The position numbers and the translations under genes are program-made. From Actinomycetota bacterium (GTDB taxonomy: Bacteria; Actinomycetota; Actinomycetes; Mycobacteriales; Mycobacteriaceae), in NCBI GenBank assembly GCA_018268465.1, contig JAFDWN010000013.1:19377-83376 (forward strand): 64,000 bases of DNA, written 5' to 3'. The stretch's first letter is position 1. Each line of letters opens with the position of its first letter. Positions 1 to 9,099 of the stretch are shown in pieces. The notes beneath the pieces are model-generated. The model did not search any database. It was given only the letters and a program-made list of their open reading frames with translations, and was not told the DNA's origin.

Positions 1-1321
1 CGTTTCGGTGCTTTGCTAGGATTAGGTCCGCCTCACCGCCGCGGGGGTCGTCGCGTTCGAACGCATCGGGGCGATGTAGCAGGATCACCATGTCGGCATC
101 CTGTTCCTGACTTCCACTTTCGCGAAGGTCAGACAGCTGTGGCTTCTTGTCACCACGCTGCTCAGGCCCGCGATTGAGCTGACTCAGCGCCACCACCGGC
201 ACCTCAAGCTCCTTTGCGAGGAGCTTGATCGAACGGGAGAAGTCGGAGACTTCCTGCTGTCGGGACTCATAGGGCTTGCCTGAGGTCATCAGCTGCAGGT
301 AGTCAATGACGATCATCCGCAGACCGGCTTTTTGCTTGAGCCGGCGGGCCTTGGCCCGGATCTCCATCATCGTCAGATTGGGTGAATCGTCGATGTAGAG
401 CGGTGACTCGCTGATCTCCCCGAGCCGGCGCGCCATCTGGGTCCAGTCGTTGTCGCTCATCCTTCCCGACCGAATGTCCTGAAGCTTGATCCGCGCCTCA
501 GCGGACAACAGCCGCATCACGATCTCGGACTTGCTCATCTCCAGCGAGAAGATGACACTGGCCATCTTGTGCTTGATGGAGCACGAGCGCAGAAAGTCCA
601 GTGCCAGAGTCGATTTCCCGAGTCCGGGACGGCCCGCGATGATCACAAACTGACCTGGATGCAGACCGTTGGTAACGTCGTCCAGGTCGGCGAAACCGGT
701 CGGCACTCCTCGGCTGCTCCCACCGGAAGCGATCGCGTCGATCTCATCAAGGGTCGGCCCCACGAGATCCTCAAGGGCAACGCAGTCGTCACCGCGCCGC
801 TGCTCGGTGACCTCGTAGATCTCGGCTTGGGCGCGGTCCACCACCTCAGCGACGTCCGCTCCGTCGACGCCTGCATACCCGTACTGAACGATGCGGGTGC
901 CGGCCTCCACCAACCGACGCAGTACCGCTTTCTGCGCAACGAGCTCAGCGTAGTAGCCCGCGTTCGCGGCCGTCGGCACGGTGGCTATCAGCGTGTGCAG
1001 ATACGGTGCGCCACCGGCGCGTTGGAGAACACCACGCCGATCGAGCTCGGCGGCCACGGTGACAGCATCCGCCGGTTCCCCACGCCCATACAGGTCCAAG
1101 ATCGCGTCGAATACCACCTGGTGCGCGGGTCGATACAAGTCTCCCGGCCGCAATCTCTCCAGCACATCAGCGATCGCATCCTTGCTGAGCAGCATGCCGC
1201 CCAGGACTGACTGCTCTGCTGCCTCATCCTGGGGTGGCAGCCGCGTCTCACCCCCGTTTGACGCCGACGCTGGCCGCTGTCCTGATCCTCGACGCACCGG
1301 TCGTTCCTGCATGGTTGTCAT
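1..1321 (-). CDS. dnaB: DnaB-family replicative DNA helicase (3' end cut by window edge)
   Basis: The gene reads leftwards off the window, so the C-terminal end is missing; about 440 codons are visible. DnaB helicases unwind the fork and recruit primase. The N-terminal domain shows PQDEAAEQSVLGGMLLS near residue 35, the usual DnaB_N opening. The RecA-like core shows the P-loop GRPGLGKST near residue 230, then VIDYLQLM and a late LSQLNR ... DLRESGSQEQDADMV block, all hallmark DnaB motifs. The start codon ATG at 1321 shares one base with the stop of the upstream gene (TGATG), so the two are translationally coupled. Being plasmid-borne next to a probable initiator, it most likely serves the element's own replication. 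Confidence 0.95.
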   Translation of the reverse strand, partial: MTTMQERPVRRGSGQRPASASNGGETRLPPQDEAAEQSVLGGMLLSKDAIADVLERLRPGDLYRPAHQVVFDAILDLYGRGEPADAVTVAAELDRRGVLQRAGGAPYLHTLIATVPTAANAGYYAELVAQKAVLRRLVEAGTRIVQYGYAGVDGADVAEVVDRAQAEIYEVTEQRRGDDCVALEDLVGPTLDEIDAIASGGSSRGVPTGFADLDDVTNGLHPGQFVIIAGRPGLGKSTLALDFLRSCSIKHKMASVIFSLEMSKSEIVMRLLSAEARIKLQDIRSGRMSDNDWTQMARRLGEISESPLYIDDSPNLTMMEIRAKARRLKQKAGLRMIVIDYLQLMTSGKPYESRQQEVSDFSRSIKLLAKELEVPVVALSQLNRGPEQRGDKKPQLSDLRESGSQEQDADMVILLHRPDAFERDDPRGGEADLILAKHRN

Positions 1322-2703
1322 CACGCGACCTCCTCGGATTCATGAGCGGCAGCAGCGAACTCGGCTCGGACGCCTTCCCAGCACGTATCGCAGACCGGTA
1401 CCTGTAACGGCATGCTCGACCGCAATGCCCCAGACCGGGAATCACATTTGACGCAGCAACCAGCAGCGACCAGCTCAGCCACCAGACCGCTGAGTGCAGG
1501 TGTCGGAGCCTGCACCTCCACGGCCGCAGGCGCAGGCGTGCGGGCTAGTACATCATCGGCCCACCTGACCAACGCAATCTTGAGATCCAGACCAGGGAAC
1601 AGCCTGGTGGCCCGCCGGCCCGCTCCCGCGAGCGCCGCCACCGGTTTCTCGACGGTGCTGCATCCGAAGAACGCCGCATGCGCGCTCAGCAGTTGCGACC
1701 GTTCGGTCTCGGTGGTGACCGCACAAACCTGGTCGTACCAGCGCGCGTCGCGCTCGTCGGCAGCCCGGCGGGACTGCTGCAACTCGCGACGATCCCACGC
1801 CGCCTGTAACGGCCGCAGCCGCGGGCCAGAGCCGATGAGGTTCTGCGTCAGCCGCCACATGGCCAACTTCCACGGACGCTGCAGTCCTGCCGGCGGCTCA
1901 GCACCGAGAACAGCCAGGATCTGCTGCGGGGTGAAACCACGAGCCAAGCGCAACCGGATCGCCGCACCGAGCTTCCACCGCAGATGTGCGGGAAGTCCCT
2001 GCAGCATCGTTGGCAATTCGCGAAGGACGTAGCGAACCTCGTCCGGGCGAACATCTACCTCACTCGGTCGGCAGGTGGAGTCAGCGCCGGCGCCGTGAGA
2101 GCCGCGGAGGGTAGGGAGGTTAGATTTTTGGCTTATAGAGGGATGCCCGTCGGAAAAGGTGACAGATCCGGTGATGACATGGCCCTGGGCGTCCCGCTTC
2201 AGGGGCTCAATGCTGTGAAGAAACCGCGGATGAATCGCTACTTCAGCAAACCCTCCCCGGCCTTGTGCGGGGCTGTAGGTAACAAGTTCAAGGACCGCCA
2301 ACCCGGCCAATGCCCGGCCTACAGTCTTGAGGTGGTAGCAGCGACCGCCACGAGAGGTGATCTCTTGGGCGAGTTGCGTGAGCCGCATTCTGTCGTCGGT
2401 GACCCTGGACCACCGTTCGCACAGCATCGCCAAGACCGCGGCCAGCACCAGCCGCGGTGCACCCCGCAAGCCCTGGGCCGCGGCATCATTTTGCACCCTG
2501 CAGATGACACGTTGAGCATCAGCGAACAGCACCCGTTCGCGCTGGCCACTTCGGCGGCTGGTGGGTGTATTCGGCTCACAGCCGGCAGTGACATCTGCGC
2601 GGGCAAGAGCCTGGTGACCGCGGCGTTGGTGTGCAACACACGGGCCTCCAGCTCGTCTTGCCCCTTCCTGAGACAGCAAGCTAGTATGAGAGCTACCTGG
2701 CAC
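1321..2703 (-). CDS. putative replication/initiation protein with winged-helix and zinc-ribbon segments
   Basis: 460 codons from a GTG start. Not matched confidently to a named family. Residues 1-60 are low-complexity, so the true start may be further in. Residues about 65-165 look like a winged-helix DNA-binding region (LTQLAQEITSRGGR ... TVGRALAGLAVLELV). The C-terminus holds two Cys pairs (CVKC and CDTC, about residues 425-450), a likely zinc ribbon. It sits immediately upstream of and coupled to dnaB, and its own upstream region has a palindrome and repeats, the arrangement expected for a plasmid or phage-type initiator or helicase loader. The replication role is inferred from context, not from a recognised Rep motif. 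Confidence 0.6.
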   Translation of the reverse strand: MPGSSHTSLLSQEGARRAGGPCVAHQRRGHQALARADVTAGCEPNTPTSRRSGQRERVLFADAQRVICRVQNDAAAQGLRGAPRLVLAAVLAMLCERWSRVTDDRMRLTQLAQEITSRGGRCYHLKTVGRALAGLAVLELVTYSPAQGRGGFAEVAIHPRFLHSIEPLKRDAQGHVITGSVTFSDGHPSISQKSNLPTLRGSHGAGADSTCRPSEVDVRPDEVRYVLRELPTMLQGLPAHLRWKLGAAIRLRLARGFTPQQILAVLGAEPPAGLQRPWKLAMWRLTQNLIGSGPRLRPLQAAWDRRELQQSRRAADERDARWYDQVCAVTTETERSQLLSAHAAFFGCSTVEKPVAALAGAGRRATRLFPGLDLKIALVRWADDVLARTPAPAAVEVQAPTPALSGLVAELVAAGCCVKCDSRSGALRSSMPLQVPVCDTCWEGVRAEFAAAAHESEEVA

Positions 2704-3122
2704 GGTATTCCCTTCAAATTGAAGGACACCCGAGAACGAAGTTGGTCCTTCGGTCTCACGCGAGAGAATCGGAGTTGGTCCTCCGCGGATCTCGTTTCTT
2801 CCCTGAATCGGAGCCCCCCATCTGGGGGGATCTCTGTCCTCATCGAGGTGTCCCGATATGGAGTTGTCAGCGAACGGCCCGGACGGGCCTGGCTAGGTCG
2901 CGATCGGCGACTCCTCTCCCACTGCTGGGCAGTGACGTGTGGCGCACCCGCCGAACCTGAAGGCGCCGACGGTCAACGAGCAGCGCGAATCGGCGCGATG
3001 AGATCGCGCGCCTGACGGTGAAGGCGACGCCCCTGGTGCAGGTCGATCACGCACCATCACGGCATGAACGGTCGCGCTCACAGGTTTTGGGGGCCGCACA
3101 TCGCCCATGCGCCGTGCTGCCA
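2704..3122. promoter_or_regulatory. upstream region of the replication operon with palindrome and short repeats
   Basis: No gene is seen here. A 15-bp palindrome, CCTTCAAATTGAAGG, lies at 2711-2725 just before the minus-strand start at 2703. Two related direct repeats follow at about 2732 and 2764, sharing AGTTGGTCCT with similar flanks (GAACGA and GAATCGG), and GAATCGGAG recurs at 2805. A perfect C6/G6 hairpin lies at 2814-2829. The placement suggests an operator or a small iteron-type origin. The stretch from 2830 to 3122 shows nothing further. Confidence 0.4.
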
Positions 3123-4181
3123 CTACGCAAGTGCCCCCGCCAGACGCGGCGACGGTGTGGCCACCACCTCCTGGCTCTCGGTGATCACACGGGTGATCAG
3201 CGACACGATGGCCTCGTCGAGCTCGTAGCCGGCCTGTTGAACCATGTGCCCGCAGCGCGGCAGATGCACGTGGCGGCTACCGGGGATCCTCGCAACGATG
3301 TCCTCCGCCAGTACGGCGGGCGTCAGCAGGTCGGCGCCGCCGCTGACCACCACAGTCTTAGCCCGGATGGAACCAAGCGCGGCGTACTGGTCGAACTGCG
3401 CCAACGCCGGCAAGAAACCGACCGCAGTGCGCAGTGAGGTCGTCGCAAGAGCATCAGCGGCCACCTGGGCCAACGCACCCCCGAAACGCGAACCATGCCA
3501 ATGAGATACCCCCCAGCAGACGGGACCGGCCAACAGCCCCCGCAGCGGCCTCAGCGTCGGTCCTGGAGCGCCCTGAACGATGCGAAGCAACGTCGACACC
3601 CCGGGTGCCATCAAGAGTTGCCCAAGCCCGAACTGGGTGAGACGCCCAGCGGCGGGCGCAGCGAGGACGAGTCCGTCGATGCGTCTCGTGTTGGAACTCG
3701 CTGGGCGGGCGCAGCGAGTCAGGGCGGCCATGGCGCCCATAGAGTGACCGATCACCACCACTGAACCGGTCGGGGCTACCGCGTCTAGCACCGCATCGAG
3801 ATCGTCGGCTAACCGGTCGATGGTATAGCTGGCGGCAGCGGCAGCCATGGATCGTCCGTGGCCGCGATGGTCGTAGCCGACGACCTGCACCACCGGCCCG
3901 AACCTGTCTACTACCGAATCGATTTGGTATGCCCACGACACCTGGGATAGGCACAGCCCGTGGAGGAACACCACGGTGCAGGGGGCGCCGCGCGGGCCGT
4001 GCACCGTGAGGTGAAGCGTCACCCCATCGTCCGTCCGGACAGAGAGCTGCCGTGACTTCCAACGCCGCCGCGGCGCCTCAGCCGCTGAGCGCGGCCCTCC
4101 CCGGCGGCTGCGCTCGGACAACTGCGATTGCGCCGGCTGGATATGAGCAGCAGTACCACCCACGGCCCCTGCCCCCCTCAT
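3123..4181 (-). CDS. alpha/beta hydrolase
   Basis: 352 aa, a typical alpha/beta-hydrolase fold protein with a roughly 45-residue basic N-terminal extension. Visible motifs: VVFLHGLCLS (oxyanion strand), YDHRGHGRS, the nucleophile elbow GHSMG, and a late CGHMVQ holding the catalytic histidine; the acid is probably in GGADLLTP. Substrate unknown. It is the last gene of a long minus-strand operon and overlaps the helicase stop by ATGA (4178-4181). Membership in that operon rather than a stand-alone location is the odd point; it may be cargo or a functional partner. Confidence 0.9.
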   Translation of the reverse strand: MRGAGAVGGTAAHIQPAQSQLSERSRRGGPRSAAEAPRRRWKSRQLSVRTDDGVTLHLTVHGPRGAPCTVVFLHGLCLSQVSWAYQIDSVVDRFGPVVQVVGYDHRGHGRSMAAAAASYTIDRLADDLDAVLDAVAPTGSVVVIGHSMGAMAALTRCARPASSNTRRIDGLVLAAPAAGRLTQFGLGQLLMAPGVSTLLRIVQGAPGPTLRPLRGLLAGPVCWGVSHWHGSRFGGALAQVAADALATTSLRTAVGFLPALAQFDQYAALGSIRAKTVVVSGGADLLTPAVLAEDIVARIPGSRHVHLPRCGHMVQQAGYELDEAIVSLITRVITESQEVVATPSPRLAGALA

Positions 4182-7100
4182 GACGCGACCTGAGCATCAG
4201 CAATGTCGTTGCCCGCCAACGCAGTAACTACTTCAACCGGCAGACCGCTACGCTCGGCGACCCGCTCGATGCGGTAGCCCTGCTGCAGCAGCGACCGCGC
4301 CCAGGAATAGGAATCCGAATCGACGGACTGCGAGGCGGTGGACTCTTGGGCGAGTACCTCACTGAGCGTGGGTACCGGCTGGCGGAACCTTTTGGCGGGC
4401 GCCCGACGTGTCCCGAGACGACGCGCCAGACCGGCGATCCGATCGGCGCTAGCGGCAGTGATCGTGTCCCGGCGCAGCTGTAGAGACGTGCCCAGGCCAG
4501 CCTCACGGGCAATCCACGACTTCGGCCAGTTCCGCGCGATCATGTCGTCGATCAGCTCCCAGGTGGGGCCGGCATCGACACGGGTACCGGGCGCGACCGC
4601 CTTGCGCACGTCAGCCAAAGTGACCGCCAGAATCGCAGACTCGGTCTCAGGGAGAATGCGTTTCGTCTCGCCCACGACGATCTCGACAATCGTCTTGACG
4701 TTCAGATCGCAGGCCCGCGCCAACGCCTTCTGGGTGGCGCCGGCGCCGACTAGCTGCTCCAGGTGCGCCCGAGCGGATCCGGCATCGGTCAGATCCGTCG
4801 AGGGTCCGCCGGCGGCAGCACGGGCGGCACGCTCGGCCTCTTTGGCGCGGTTGGCTTCCGTGCATTCATCGCATGTACAGCCCTTGACGTATCCGGTGCG
4901 CGTGCCGTGACGGGCGTCGCCGATATCACGCAGCACCCGCGGGGCGCGCTCACGTTCCCACTGCCAGCCGGGCACTGCGGCGAGCAGACGGGCACGTGCG
5001 GCGACCAAATGGCCATGCCGGAACAAATGCCGTTGCCGCGTACACCAGTCATACAGCGGGAGAGAGGAATCGAGGAGATCCTCGTAGTGCGAATATGGTG
5101 GGTGGCAGTGCCCCTCGCGAGACACAAACTGGCGCAACGCCTCCAACCCGATCAACCACAAGGTGGCACCGCGGTACCAACGCAGAGCCCCCTCGGCGGA
5201 GCGCGAGGGCGTGACGCACTCAATCTCGTCGAGCAGGCTCTGCGTGAGTGCGCCAGTAACGCGGCGCCTGCGTACGGTATTGAGCCACTGCCCGAGTGGG
5301 ACACCGTCCTCGACCACATCGGCTGGCGGATTGGCATGCCCCTTCCACGCCACGTACTCACCGAGCAGGTCGAGCGCCCGGGCGTCCTCGGCGGAGACCG
5401 CGCTCCAGGACCAACCGGGAACGTGATCAAGACGCAAGCGCCGACGGTCATCGAGTTCACCGCGGCGGGCCAACTGCCGTTGCCACGCGCACCACCGACC
5501 TACCGTGGTGACCGCCGAACGATGCTCGACGCGCTGCAGGGCAATCTGAGCTATCTGGGGATCCTCAACGTCCAAGCCCTGGCCAGCGGCGCCGGCGAGA
5601 TCGTGGACCTGCCGCCATTGATCTAACCAGCGCTGTTCTGCCAAATCCCAAGTCCACCCGGGAAGCGAAGAAAGCTGATCGACGCGCTCGGGTGCAAGCA
5701 TTCCGCGCCGGTGGGCCCGGCGCTGACGTTCGCACCACTCCCCCAACCGTGTACCACGACCCGGCCGAGCATGGCCATGCTCGGCGATGAACTGGTGCAC
5801 CTCCGAGAGCACCAAATCCCATGCAGGCGAGAGAAACTCGACAACGCGGGCGTGGAACCGCTCAGGCTCGGCCAGGGAATGAAGGTCAAACTCGATGTGG
5901 GAGCCGCGAGATCCGTCACGCTCTCCGCGCCTCGACCGTTGCCGCGTAATCTCACGGATCTCGGCACGCAGCCGCGAATCCATGCTGCGCAGCCCGCGCA
6001 GTATTCGCCAGACCGCGGCGAAATCACCGCTGGACAGGACCGTGTCGTCGTCAAGTCCTGCAGGGACACAGACCGGGATCATCACCATGCCGACGTCCTT
6101 GCCCGGCGCGGTGCGCAGCGCACGTCCCACTGACTGGATGACATCGACGTCGGAGTTCTTCGGGTCAGCGAAGAGCACCCCATCGACGGCGGGAATATCG
6201 ACCCCGACACTCAGGCAGCGCGCGCTGCTGATCACGACCAGCTGATCGGGACGCGCTGACGACAGCATCTCCAAGGCATCTTCACGCTGGGCAGTGGGGT
6301 CAACCCCAGCGACCGCACGGGCCACCACGGTCCGGCCGTCTTCGAGACGATGCCCGTCGATAGCCTCGGCAAAGGCACGGGCCTTGGCCACGCGGCCGTG
6401 AAAACTCAGCACACTGGCTACACCTTGGCGGGCTGCGACTGCCAGGGCAGCGATGGGATCAGGTGTGACCCCCGCCCGGGGTGTCTCATAGACCAATACC
6501 CGGTAGTCGACCAGGAGGCCGCGTGCGATCGCTTCGGCGAAGTCGAGCCGATAGGCGACGGGCCCGAAGCGGGCAGCGTCGTCCATTGACAGCAGTTCCG
6601 AATCCTCCTGCGAAGCATCGTCGTTGGACGACACAACAGGGGTGGCGGTCATAAAGACTCGTCGCTTGGCCGGCAATTTCTCGTCGAGGGCCACGCGGAA
6701 ATCCGCCCGCGACTGCCCCGCCAGTGTGTGCGCTTCGTCGGCGATCACTATGTCAACGACCACCTTCGCCGAGCGGGCAGCCTCGGCGACGACGTGCAGC
6801 GAGTGATATGTCGAGAAGATCACCAACGGCTGCTCGGCGCTGCGCCCGGATAGCCGTGTGGTGACCACCGCGGCGTCGGTGGTCACCCGCGCACGGAGCC
6901 GTGTCCAGAAGGAGTCGGCAATGTCTTGTCCGTCACCATCCGCCCGTTCGCCTACGCCGTCGGCGGTGCTGGCGTCCGAGCAAGTGATGAGTGCCTGAAA
7001 TGGCCAGCCGCCACCCGATCTCCACTCGCGCAGTGTCTGAGCAACCAGATTCAGCGATGGCACCACGACGACCGAGACCGCCGCGCCAACGCGCTCGGCA

Positions 7101-7249
7101 TACCACCGGCCGACGAGCGTCTTCCCGGTGCCGCACGCCATCACCAGCTGCGCACGATCATGCCCCTGCAGAACGCTGTCCAATGCAGAGAGCGCCTCGA
7201 CCTGGTGATCTCTAGGCTCCCGAAGCGCGGATGTCTGCATGGCTTTCAT
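4178..7249 (-). CDS. large superfamily 2 DEAD/DEAH helicase with helicase-associated (HA) repeats
   Basis: 1023 aa. The N-terminal half is an SF2 helicase: Walker A ACGTGKT at residues 38-44, DEAH within IADEAHTL near 170, TATPV, and a helicase C domain ending in SVGRALRT. It is followed by several HA repeats (pattern W...L..F...HGHA.P......L..WC..QR....G.L......L...PGW.W) from about residue 480 to 765, then a Cys/His motif HGTRTGYVKGCTCDEC and two helix-turn-helix-like segments. HA-domain helicases are common on actinobacterial mobile elements but their job is unclear. The ATG at 7249 overlaps the upstream stop (ATGA). A DNA remodelling role in element maintenance or defence is inference. 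Confidence 0.92.
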   Translation of the reverse strand: MKAMQTSALREPRDHQVEALSALDSVLQGHDRAQLVMACGTGKTLVGRWYAERVGAAVSVVVVPSLNLVAQTLREWRSGGGWPFQALITCSDASTADGVGERADGDGQDIADSFWTRLRARVTTDAAVVTTRLSGRSAEQPLVIFSTYHSLHVVAEAARSAKVVVDIVIADEAHTLAGQSRADFRVALDEKLPAKRRVFMTATPVVSSNDDASQEDSELLSMDDAARFGPVAYRLDFAEAIARGLLVDYRVLVYETPRAGVTPDPIAALAVAARQGVASVLSFHGRVAKARAFAEAIDGHRLEDGRTVVARAVAGVDPTAQREDALEMLSSARPDQLVVISSARCLSVGVDIPAVDGVLFADPKNSDVDVIQSVGRALRTAPGKDVGMVMIPVCVPAGLDDDTVLSSGDFAAVWRILRGLRSMDSRLRAEIREITRQRSRRGERDGSRGSHIEFDLHSLAEPERFHARVVEFLSPAWDLVLSEVHQFIAEHGHARPGRGTRLGEWCERQRRAHRRGMLAPERVDQLSSLPGWTWDLAEQRWLDQWRQVHDLAGAAGQGLDVEDPQIAQIALQRVEHRSAVTTVGRWCAWQRQLARRGELDDRRRLRLDHVPGWSWSAVSAEDARALDLLGEYVAWKGHANPPADVVEDGVPLGQWLNTVRRRRVTGALTQSLLDEIECVTPSRSAEGALRWYRGATLWLIGLEALRQFVSREGHCHPPYSHYEDLLDSSLPLYDWCTRQRHLFRHGHLVAARARLLAAVPGWQWERERAPRVLRDIGDARHGTRTGYVKGCTCDECTEANRAKEAERAARAAAGGPSTDLTDAGSARAHLEQLVGAGATQKALARACDLNVKTIVEIVVGETKRILPETESAILAVTLADVRKAVAPGTRVDAGPTWELIDDMIARNWPKSWIAREAGLGTSLQLRRDTITAASADRIAGLARRLGTRRAPAKRFRQPVPTLSEVLAQESTASQSVDSDSYSWARSLLQQGYRIERVAERSGLPVEVVTALAGNDIADAQVAS

Positions 7250-7551
7250 GACCGTGCACCGCGATCAGGCCGTACAGGGCTGCGGTCGACGAGAGGTACC
7301 GCAGGCTCACATCCGCAACGCGCGGCATGGTGCAAGGCGTCCAGGACCGCGATGGAGCGCCACACACGGCGGCGAAACAGCCATCGTCGGCACGTGCAGT
7401 GGCCGCGCCACCGCCATCCCCATCGCGATACCGACACCACACCGTCGGAGGGTGGGCGTTGAACATCGCTGGCACTGACTGTTGAGTCCTCGGAAACCTC
7501 ACAGGCGTAGGGCTGTTCGCGGACCAGGCGATGCGTTTGTGGCATCGTCAT
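7246..7551 (-). CDS. small basic Trp/Cys-containing protein of unknown function
   Basis: 101 aa, not recognised. The centre has an Arg/Trp-rich segment with RGHCTCRRWL followed by a helical ALHHAARCG-type stretch, so a small metal-binding or nucleic-acid-binding fold is possible. The main support is context: its start overlaps the upstream gene by ATGA (7548-7551) and its stop overlaps the helicase start by ATGA (7246-7249), exactly filling the gap in a coupled operon. An alternative frame (7212-7502) is also open but overlaps the helicase start and lacks coupling. Confidence 0.6.
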   Translation of the reverse strand: MTMPQTHRLVREQPYACEVSEDSTVSASDVQRPPSDGVVSVSRWGWRWRGHCTCRRWLFRRRVWRSIAVLDALHHAARCGCEPAVPLVDRSPVRPDRGARS

Positions 7552-8111
7552 GCTGCCCCCCTGTCCGAGCGGGAGGCCGCGGCGATCGCGCTGCCGTAGA
7601 AGGTGCAGATCTGATCCCGCGTCGCACCTTTACCGTCGGGAAGGACGGCGTGCAGTGCTTCGATCACCCGGCGGTGCGGTATCTGGAGGCCAGTGGCCTT
7701 CCACGCCTCACTGGTGCAGTCGTAGACATCGAACCGCTGCCAATGCCACGACTGGGCAGCGATCACGCGTGCGTGGCTCAACACCTCGACGAGCGCGGCG
7801 CTACTGTCGGCGTCGGGAACATCGGGTGCTCTGGTGTTGGCAGCAGATACTCGCGACGCGGAGCAATGCTGGGCCAGCAGCGCGCGGGCGGCATTCAGGC
7901 ACACCTCAAGATCGGCGACGGAGCCGCCGGCGGGGGCCGCCTGAGTTGGGATGACGACAGTCGCTCCGACGAGATCGACCGCCCAGCCCCGGAATTCGAC
8001 TCTTGTTACTCGGTGTTTGGTCACCGGGTCGGCGGCGACGCGAACCTGTACGCCGTCCCTGGGCGCAGCGGGCACACGTGGCGGCGGGCATTTCGATGTG
8101 TCAACGGTCAT
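7548..8111 (-). CDS. hypothetical protein in the WhiB-helicase operon
   Basis: 187 aa from ATG 8111, chosen because GAGGGG lies at ribosome-binding distance; the frame is open further, to a TTG at 8144 that would overlap the upstream stop. No recognised domain. The N-terminal half is beta-rich (VQVRVAADPVTKHRVTRVEF) and the C-terminal half mixed alpha/beta with SWHWQRF and a final FYGSAIAAA helix. It is translationally coupled to the next gene by a 4-bp overlap. Function unknown. Confidence 0.75.
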   Translation of the reverse strand: MTVDTSKCPPPRVPAAPRDGVQVRVAADPVTKHRVTRVEFRGWAVDLVGATVVIPTQAAPAGGSVADLEVCLNAARALLAQHCSASRVSAANTRAPDVPDADSSAALVEVLSHARVIAAQSWHWQRFDVYDCTSEAWKATGLQIPHRRVIEALHAVLPDGKGATRDQICTFYGSAIAAASRSDRGAA

Positions 8112-8140
8112 GGAAAATTGACCCCTCATGTCGGCGACTC

Positions 8141-8773
8141 TCAAGCGACCAGGTGATGGGTATCGGCGAGGAGGGCCGACCAGCGCGGATCGACATCGCC
8201 GAAATCGGTGTGGGCATGCGCGGTAACGGTGGATAGCACTAGCACGGTGTCACTGCAGGCGAGGCCAGAGCGGTGTCGATCGGGCAAACCACACGGCTGG
8301 CCTTCAGGGCTCCAGCCCACGACCGCGACCGCGGCGCTGGTTTCCTGGCAGATCTGCCAGACCCGGCTGGCCACCGCATTGGCCCTGGCGACAGCGGCTT
8401 CGCCACCCCAGGCGAAGACGATGACGTCGTGGCAGTAGGCCGCCTGCTCGATCCACCAGTCGTTGTCCGGGCCCACTGAGTCTGAGGTGCTCGTCACCAG
8501 GTGCGCTTCACCAACCGCGACCGCGGCGTACAGGCATACTGATGTGAAGGCGCCGTAACCGAATCCGCGGGCGAACGCCGCCGCGCGCCGAGAAGCGGCG
8601 TCGTCACGGTGCTCGTTGGCTTCCGAGGGCCGCAACTCGATGATCATCAGGGACGGGCCGCCATCCCAGCGGCGCTGCAACCGGTATCGGTACGAGCGAT
8701 CAGCCGAGAACTGTGCACCACCCGCCGCAGTGACGTGCCACATCGGCAGATGTAGGTCCAGGGACAGCGTCAT
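8141..8773 (-). CDS. DUF1643 family protein
   Basis: 210 aa. The DUF1643 signature is visible: a strand SLMIIELRPSEAN followed by DDAASRR and then a GYG(A)F..VCLYA block, with a later HDVIVFAWGG strand. Most family members carry LNPSTAD at the first motif; here it reads LRPSEAN. The biochemical function of DUF1643 is not established, but such genes are frequent on phages and plasmids. The ATG at 8773 overlaps the preceding stop by ATGA, keeping it in the coupled operon. Confidence 0.85.
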   Translation of the reverse strand: MTLSLDLHLPMWHVTAAGGAQFSADRSYRYRLQRRWDGGPSLMIIELRPSEANEHRDDAASRRAAAFARGFGYGAFTSVCLYAAVAVGEAHLVTSTSDSVGPDNDWWIEQAAYCHDVIVFAWGGEAAVARANAVASRVWQICQETSAAVAVVGWSPEGQPCGLPDRHRSGLACSDTVLVLSTVTAHAHTDFGDVDPRWSALLADTHHLVA

Positions 8774-9099
8774 GATGCCATCGCCACCGGGGAGATGATG
8801 CGTGGGCAGGCCGGCGCCGCGGGACCGTGAGAATGCCCATGGGAGCAGACCACTTCATCGGCGCAGCAGATCGCGCAGACATGGAACAGAAGACCTCGGT
8901 CGCAGGTAAGACCCACGCCATCGACGGCGAAATGGCCTTCCCCGTAACCGATGTCGGCCGGATCGCAGCGGCACTGTTCATAGACGCCGACCGGATCATG
9001 AGCTGCCCGAGACGGGAAGGCGGCTGTAAAGGTGCCATGGCCTGCCACCTCCTGCCGACGGATCACGGTCTGTCCCGCCTGAGTGTTCGGGGATGTCAC
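8770..9099 (-). CDS. small Cys/His-rich protein
   Basis: 109 aa starting at GTG 9099, which overlaps the NusA-like stop by GTGA; the frame could be read from further upstream but that would overlap the neighbour by about 50 bp. Cysteines occur as EQCRCD, a lone LTCDR and CAICC, followed by a His-rich tail CSHGHSHG, suggesting a small zinc-binding module. No family recognised. Between a KH-domain RNA-binding protein and a DUF1643 gene in the same transcript, it may be a cofactor of one of them. Confidence 0.7.
   Translation of the reverse strand: MTSPNTQAGQTVIRRQEVAGHGTFTAAFPSRAAHDPVGVYEQCRCDPADIGYGEGHFAVDGVGLTCDRGLLFHVCAICCADEVVCSHGHSHGPAAPACPRIISPVAMAS

Noticed and set aside
1984-3015. 343-codon plus-strand frame
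   Set aside because: Antisense to the winged-helix gene and its control region, with shadow composition and no recognisable motifs.
4763-5626. 287-codon plus-strand frame
   Set aside because: Lies entirely antisense to the HA helicase, which has clear motifs in the same place.
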